DNA of 64,000 nucleotides from Mortierella alpina (Eukaryota > Mortierellomycota > Mortierellomycetes > Mortierellales > Mortierellaceae). The stretch is from assembly GCA_029449245.1 (NCBI GenBank), contig JANATF010000008.1, positions 806,001-870,000 of the forward strand, in the 5' to 3' direction. The notes beneath the pieces were generated by a model. The model saw only the letters and a program-made list of their open reading frames with translations, searched no databases and had not been told where the DNA came from. Each line of letters begins with the position of its first letter. The stretch's first letter is position 1. A program made the position numbers and the translations under genes. This document shows, one piece after another, positions 58,820 to 64,000 of this stretch.

Positions 58820-61756
58820 TGTTGCTGGCCTGTTCTATTTTCTTCTTTTGTATGCTCTGCTTCTCTTTTTTTCATTTGCGTTACGTGTCCTTCGTGGGGA
58901 AGATAGATCTGATGCGTTATGCGCGTGAGCACAAACATCAAGGGCAGAAGTTGGTTTCTTTTTCCGCGGACAGCGGGCTGAGGAAAGGAACACTGAAAAA
59001 ACATGTTCACTAACTCTCCTTCTGCATTATCTCATACAATGCAATCCCCTCCGCCGTCTTTTGATTTGTCATTAGAGATGGCTCTACCTCTGGGGTCAAC
59101 AAGGTCCGGAATGTATTTCGACTAGGCGATGAAGCCTTCTGGTCACGAAAGGCGCACGCCGCCTCCTCAGCCCCATCCGAAGTTGGCACATCGTCGTCGA
59201 TTTCCTTGTCCCTGCCTTGGTCTAGTTTTCACAGCCCATTGCTTCCAAAGCACCGTCCCGTGGTCTTTCTGTCGATTCAAGAACACCATTCAAATCTTTT
59301 GCCCTGGCGAGAGAGCTGTGCAGATGTGGTTGTGATACCCGAGGATGGGTACCATCGATTGGATCTCCGGGTGCTTGAGCACCAATTGATTGAGCATTGC
59401 GATCGACCGCTGAAAATCGGCACATTCTCTGCAGGAAGCAACCTCACGGGAGTGCTGGTAATGTCATCATTCGGGTCGTTGCCTGCAGTTTTTTTTTTTA
59501 TTATTCAATTGAATTGCTCGACTTCACGGGGGTTTTTTTATTATGTATGTGTGTGTGTATGTATGTATACATGCGTGTGCATGTGTTTTTTTTTGGTGCC
59601 TTTTGTCAGCCTCATGCCTCATGTACAGTTGCTTAGGCTAGCATGCTATCATGTACACCCAACTTTTTGTTCATATCATTTACCCGGCTAGATCGATGGT
59701 CTGTGATCTCTCTCGCTTATGAGAACAAACGTCTAACCCAGCTACTCTATATACTTAGAACGACACCGTCGCCATCTCTGAGCTCCTACACCGACATGGC
59801 GCATATGCCTTTTTCGACTATGCAGGCGTGGGACCCTACACCGCCATTGACATGAACCCCACAGCATCGTCTCCTTCACAACCTGGCGAACCTAATCTCG
59901 CTTACAAAGACGGCGTTTTCCTTTCCACTCACAAGTTTCTCGGTGGACCCGGGTCCTCGGGTGTTCTCATTGCCCGAGTCGAGATCTTTTCGTGGGCAGA
60001 TCGAAACGGCGTCCATCTGCACGGCAACAAGAAGTGGCACGCTTACTCCTCACCAGCCAATCCAGGTGGAGGAACCGTGGACATGGTGATTCATGGCAAG
60101 CACAAGTATTCGAGTAGCGTAATTGCCAGAGAAGAAGCTGGGACGCCCAACATCCTGGCGACCATCCGGACAGGCCTTGTGTTTCGACTACAGGAGATTG
60201 TGGACCCGGCCTGGATTCTAGAAAAAGAATACAGGCTTGCGAAAAAGGTGATGGCCAGGCTCAACGCTCCAGGGCTAGCAAAGGCCATCCATGTGCTTGG
60301 TGCTTCCACAGAAGAAACGGATAGGGTTGCAGTCTTTAGTTTGACAGTGACCATTCCTCCATTCGTCACCCGCAGCAACATGATACAGCAACAACTACTA
60401 CCACTACCACCGCAGGATCAAGATGTAGCGGAACATAACAACAACGGTCCGCCGTTACAGATCCACTATGCACTCCTGAGCACGATCATGAACGATTTTT
60501 TCGGGATCGAGATGCGAGGCGGTTGCATGTGTGCAGGCCCTTATGCCTCAAAACTCCTCCAGTTCGACGCTGTCAAGGAGGCTACGTTCTGGAAACTCCT
60601 CGTGGGCGAAACAGAGCATGATGACGAGGACGATAATGATAATGGCGATGATGAAGGATCTCATCAGCAGCAGCAGCAGCAGCAGCCGCAGCGCGATCTG
60701 TGCTCAAAGAGCCTCAAGCCTGGATTCGTCAGGCTCAGTTTCTCATATTTTGCACGCGAAAAGGATGTTGAATTTGTACTTCAATCGCTGGAGTGGGTGG
60801 CCCAGTACGGGTACCTCCTTGTGCCTCTCTACACACTCGACGCTGACTCAGGAGAGTGGTCCACTCGAGAGGCCGTCCGCAAGGCTGTCTATGCAGAGAT
60901 CTCACCCATCCATGCCAGGTGCGGATCACGAGAACATTGTATTCCTACCGCGATCGATTGTATCTATGGTCTCAAAAAACTCTTCCGAGAGCAGCAAGCG
61001 TTGTTGCCCATATCACTAGGCGACAACACGATACCCGATTCGCATCACATGGGACAAGAGGTTGTTCTACACAGCCGATGCAGCAGCAGCAGCGATAACA
61101 ACAACAACAATAGCATCTATGGCGATGGAGTATTCGCATCGGTCGCTCAGGCACGACGATCGTTGAGCAACGTTCTTTCAGATGTCTTTAGTCGACCATC
61201 AACAAGCAGCAACACAAGCTCTCACTCGCTATCAACAGTGCCGCCCAGAATGCGGAGCGATGCCATGTCAATCACCATGCGCGACGACCGCGACAACCAC
61301 GAACAGGCCATGCTCGGTGATTCTTTCCCTTCGAGTTCTGAATACTCTTCCATGAACTCTGGCTTCAGCGCCGTTGCTGTGATCCGACAGATACACGGCC
61401 CAGATCAAGGCGTTGCAGGCGCTTCCTCCTCCTCATTGGCCCTGTCGTTGGGTCCTGGTGACATCGATGGCAGCTGCAGGGATCCCATAGCCGCCAAGAA
61501 GGTCATCAAGAAGAACAAGTTTGGGCTCTTTTCTGCACAACGACGCGGTAACTCAACCCAGAAACGACAGGGTTTCAAGCAGGCACTAGAGGAACTAGGG
61601 GCCGCTACGTTACAGAGGGAAGTCGAGGCGGTCGAGAACAGTCCACTGGCGAAGGAGCTGAGGTGGTTTGTGATGCCCTGGGAAGTGGCACAGGTGTACA
61701 GGCGGCATATCATGCATTCTTCAGACGTTTCGTCGCCGTTCCCGAAGCGGGCGTAG
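58327..61756 (+). CDS. PLP-dependent class V aminotransferase (cysteine desulfurase-like) with long C-terminal extension
   Basis: Three exons (58327-58682, 59076-59457, 59759-61756) give 911 residues. The N-terminal half is a NifS/SufS-fold enzyme: PFYANTHTSTTSTSKVTSHS, AAVIFCGDGSTSGVNKV, VVFLSIQEHHSNLLPW, then the cofactor Asp in AYAFFDYAGVGPY and the PLP-binding Lys305 in LSTHKFLGGPGSSG. A conserved Cys-bearing segment (EMRGGCMCAGPYASKLL) corresponds to the desulfurase active-site or substrate loop region. The second half is Ser/Asn/Gln-rich and largely disordered with a basic segment (KKVIKKNKFGLFSAQRRGN). Substrate is not determined: cysteine desulfurase, selenocysteine lyase and related transaminases share these motifs. 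Introns are 393 and 301 nt and contain GAT and GT repeats. Confidence 0.85.
58791..58819. repeat. GAT trinucleotide repeat in intron 1 of the aminotransferase gene
   Basis: Nine to ten uninterrupted GAT units within a 393-nt intron. A GT/AT-rich stretch (GTATGTGTGTGTGTATGTAT) occurs in intron 2 near 59543-59585. Confidence 0.95.
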
Positions 61757-61916
61757 ATCTTGAAATATAAGAAACAAAGAGCACCGCTGTACTCTTAAAA
61801 CCTGCGCCGCCGAGGTTTGATTATTTTTTTGTTTGCCTGCTCACTACATCTTTTGCATAGCGTGTTTTCCTGTATGGCTTGACCACACTAAAATGCAAGG
61901 TTTTCTGGGCCTTTAT

Positions 61917-63893
61917 TTATGTAATTGAGTAACGAGAGTCGATATTGAAGTTTTCAGCAGATGAGATTGCTGATGTGGAAGTAACAGAGATGGGTTGTGA
62001 AGATTGCACATGCAAGGCCCGTGGTGCGACCGGGCCATGAAGGGTTTGCTGCTGCTCTAAGGGTATCGGGCTCCAGCTTACAGAGACAGGGATTGAATAC
62101 GAGCGACTCTGTTGTCCTTGTTGTCGCTGTTGCTGCGGTAGAGGATGCACAGGCGCCTGATAACTCATCAGTGGGCGATTGACCAATGGATAGGTATTCC
62201 TTCCTGAGCTGGCGCTTTGTTGGTCTACAATATCCGACGGATCCTGCAATACTCGTAGTGAAGGAGCCTCTGAGCCATGAAGGGTCGATAAGCTAGGCGT
62301 GAAAGAGTGTTGTCTTTGGAGCTGCCCCTGAGCATTCGAACTGGATAGTGAGGTCGACGACATAGAGCCTAGATGGGAAAGTTGATCTTGACATCGAAGT
62401 CCAGCTTCTAGGTCTTGCTGCTGCCGATGCTGCTGTTGTTCCCCCACCTGCCGATGCTGCTGTTGTTCTCCCATCTGCTGTTGCTGCTGTTGTTGATGAT
62501 ACTGTCGAAGTACACACTCTGGGTGCTCAGGATCTTCAGTGTAGTAAAAATACCCGTCATCTTGATGGGTAGGGTGGTATTCATGTCCGCCGTCGCTGTA
62601 CAGTGGTGACATGGGGTGCCGTCCGTGCGGCTTATGGTCGTCCTGCGAAAGATGTTGGTGGTGGGTTTGATGTGGCCCGTGGCCCATCATAAAGGGCATG
62701 CGCTTCTTCTTAAGCTGATGGTCTGAGAATGGACCGCCGGTGATTGGAAAGGGCATGGGGATGGACATGCCAGAGATAAGTTCTGACTGCATATCATGCT
62801 GCTTGCGAACGAGGTCAATCTCTCTTTCAATTGAGGGCTCTTTCCACCTAAGCGCCGAGGCCATCAAAATCAGGATGGACGCGATCGCAATGATGGCCAT
62901 ATTCCTGAGGAGAATGATGACGGTTAGAGCGAGGTGCCTATCTACAAAAATGCCTTTGTGATCCGTTGTACTTACCAGTAAAATCCCAGTACATCGGCCG
63001 CACAGCCGATAGCCGGGATCCCGGGCTGCGTCTCCCTCAATGCCGGCAAGGCGAACAAGGTCGTGATCCCGAGGGTGAGGACATGCTCATCGGATACTCT
63101 GTATTTCCTTATCACCTGAATCGCAATAATGCCGATGGAGATACTGAGGCACCACATGATCATGACAATAAACAGACTAAAGCCGATGGTTGTGGGCGAC
63201 CGCCGCGTAAAGATCTCGATCGCAATTTTGTACAGGTCTTCATTTGATAGGTGCACGGTTGGGATGAACTCGACCGACTGCAGCATTCCTAGAAACGTCA
63301 GACTCACGGGGACCTTGTGCAGCTGTTCCTTTTCTAAGTTAGCCATGATCTCGAAATAGCTCTTGTAAGCATCAAAGGGATAGTCAATGGTCGCTCCTTG
63401 CATATAGGGCATTGTGACATCGACCGAGCGCCTAAAAAAACAGTGTCGCGTGTATGGTAAAGTTGTTAGCATGAGAACACGTCGTAACACGAAAACATAA
63501 TTTGTGCAGAAATCAATGCCTCCAAACACTTTACATGATCTGCGCTTCTGGGAAGGTCAGTGTTGTATAAAACAGGGACACGGAGATGGCGGCGGTGAGT
63601 ACGCCATCGTCACCCGTCAAAGTGCCATGAGGTGTGAACTCGAAGTGAACTCGAAAGTTCTTATCTTCGAAATCGACACTGGCCACGCTACCAACAACGT
63701 GAATGAAATCACCCGTGTGAGAAACGCCCTGGGGACCGACCTCCACCACAGAACGGGCGTTATCACCCTCACGACGGTAGATAGAAAAGATTGGTATGAC
63801 GACCGCGCAAAGAGATCCAGTGACGACGATGCTCCAAATCGTACGTCGAGCCCATGTTTTAAGCTGCCCAGTTCTTTCATGAACTAGTCTCAT
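61917..63893 (-). CDS. Multi-pass membrane protein, DUF4436-like
   Basis: Three exons (63893-63535, 63431-62976, 62904-61917) give 600 residues. The first helix is at about 18-40 (TIWSIVVTGSLCAVVIPIFS), followed by a beta-rich outside domain of about 190 residues. Three further helices follow: FSLFIVMIMWCLSISIGIIA, LTLGITTLFALPALRE, and LGFYWNMAIIAIASILILMA. The Pro/Gly motif QPGIPAIGCAADVLGFYWNM between the last two is what suggests the DUF4436 family, whose function is unknown. The C-terminal 270 residues are cytosolic: a short basic amphipathic part, a His-rich segment and CAG-coded Gln repeats. The phase-2 junctions at both introns restore conserved residues. The gene is convergent with the aminotransferase gene. 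Confidence 0.8.
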
Positions 63894-64000
63894 GGTGCTG
63901 CTTTCTCACTTGGGCGAGTAGCAATCGCGGTCGTTGAGCAGCCGACCGATTCTAAGGGTGCCTTGGCGATTTAGCCGAGATTCTCAAGCGAGCCAGCGCT
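63894..64000. other. Window edge, upstream of the DUF4436-like gene
   Basis: 107 bp of promoter or leader sequence with no further gene visible. Confidence 0.4.

Noticed and set aside
1-64000. CRISPR arrays, tRNA and rRNA genes
   Set aside because: No regularly spaced direct repeats, no recognisable tRNA A/B box pair and no rRNA sequence were seen. A tRNA scan was not possible, so a single tRNA could have been missed.

Overview
The window is nuclear DNA of a fungus, most likely an early-diverging one of the Mortierella type. The genes carry many short GT-AG introns (about 60-150 nt) with long T-runs before the acceptors. Most recognisable proteins are fungal housekeeping proteins: a PMR1-type Ca2+/Mn2+ pump, ISY1, CWC22, LRO1/PDAT and an HDEL-tailed glucosidase II beta. 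The placement is inference from gene content. No rRNA, tRNA, CRISPR array or bacterial-style operon was seen. Exon coordinates are read from splice signals and checked for reading phase by eye.

Layout. 1-3 kb: Ser-rich protein, cut by the window edge. 3.2-7 kb (minus strand): mitochondrial BolA3, the end-joining factor XLF, the SNARE YKT6. 7.4-18.8 kb (minus): a 1,214-residue unknown, PMR1 in ten exons, a single-pass membrane protein. 19.8-24 kb (minus): triple-KH RNA-binding protein and mitochondrial glutamate dehydrogenase. 24-26.3 kb: no convincing gene. 26.3-35.7 kb: small unknown gene, an ISWI remodeller (minus, 13 exons), then CWC22 (plus). 35.7-43.5 kb: accessory island. 43.7-53.2 kb: m-AAA protease (plus), ISY1, glucosidase II beta and LRO1 (minus). 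55-64 kb: NmrA-like reductase with a long disordered N-terminus, a class V aminotransferase, and a DUF4436-like membrane protein.

The main discovery is in the accessory island. It holds a decayed Mutator-like (MULE) transposase with a SWIM finger on the minus strand. Facing away from it, on the plus strand at 39382-43470, is an intact five-exon gene that appears to encode one protein of about 1,251 residues. Its N-terminal third is a FEN1/XPG-family flap nuclease with all seven metal-binding acidic positions filled. Its C-terminal third is a Fanzor/TnpB-type RuvC nuclease with the CxxC...CxxC zinc finger and the terminal HRDVMAGHNI motif. A fusion of a structure-specific flap nuclease with a putatively RNA-guided RuvC nuclease is not something I know as a described system. 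No guide RNA or element boundary could be demonstrated.

Functional links: PMR1, glucosidase II beta, YKT6 and LRO1 are secretory or ER/lipid functions; BolA3, glutamate dehydrogenase and the m-AAA protease are mitochondrial; CWC22 and ISY1 are spliceosomal. Their closeness looks like ordinary eukaryotic gene order, not a coregulated cluster.
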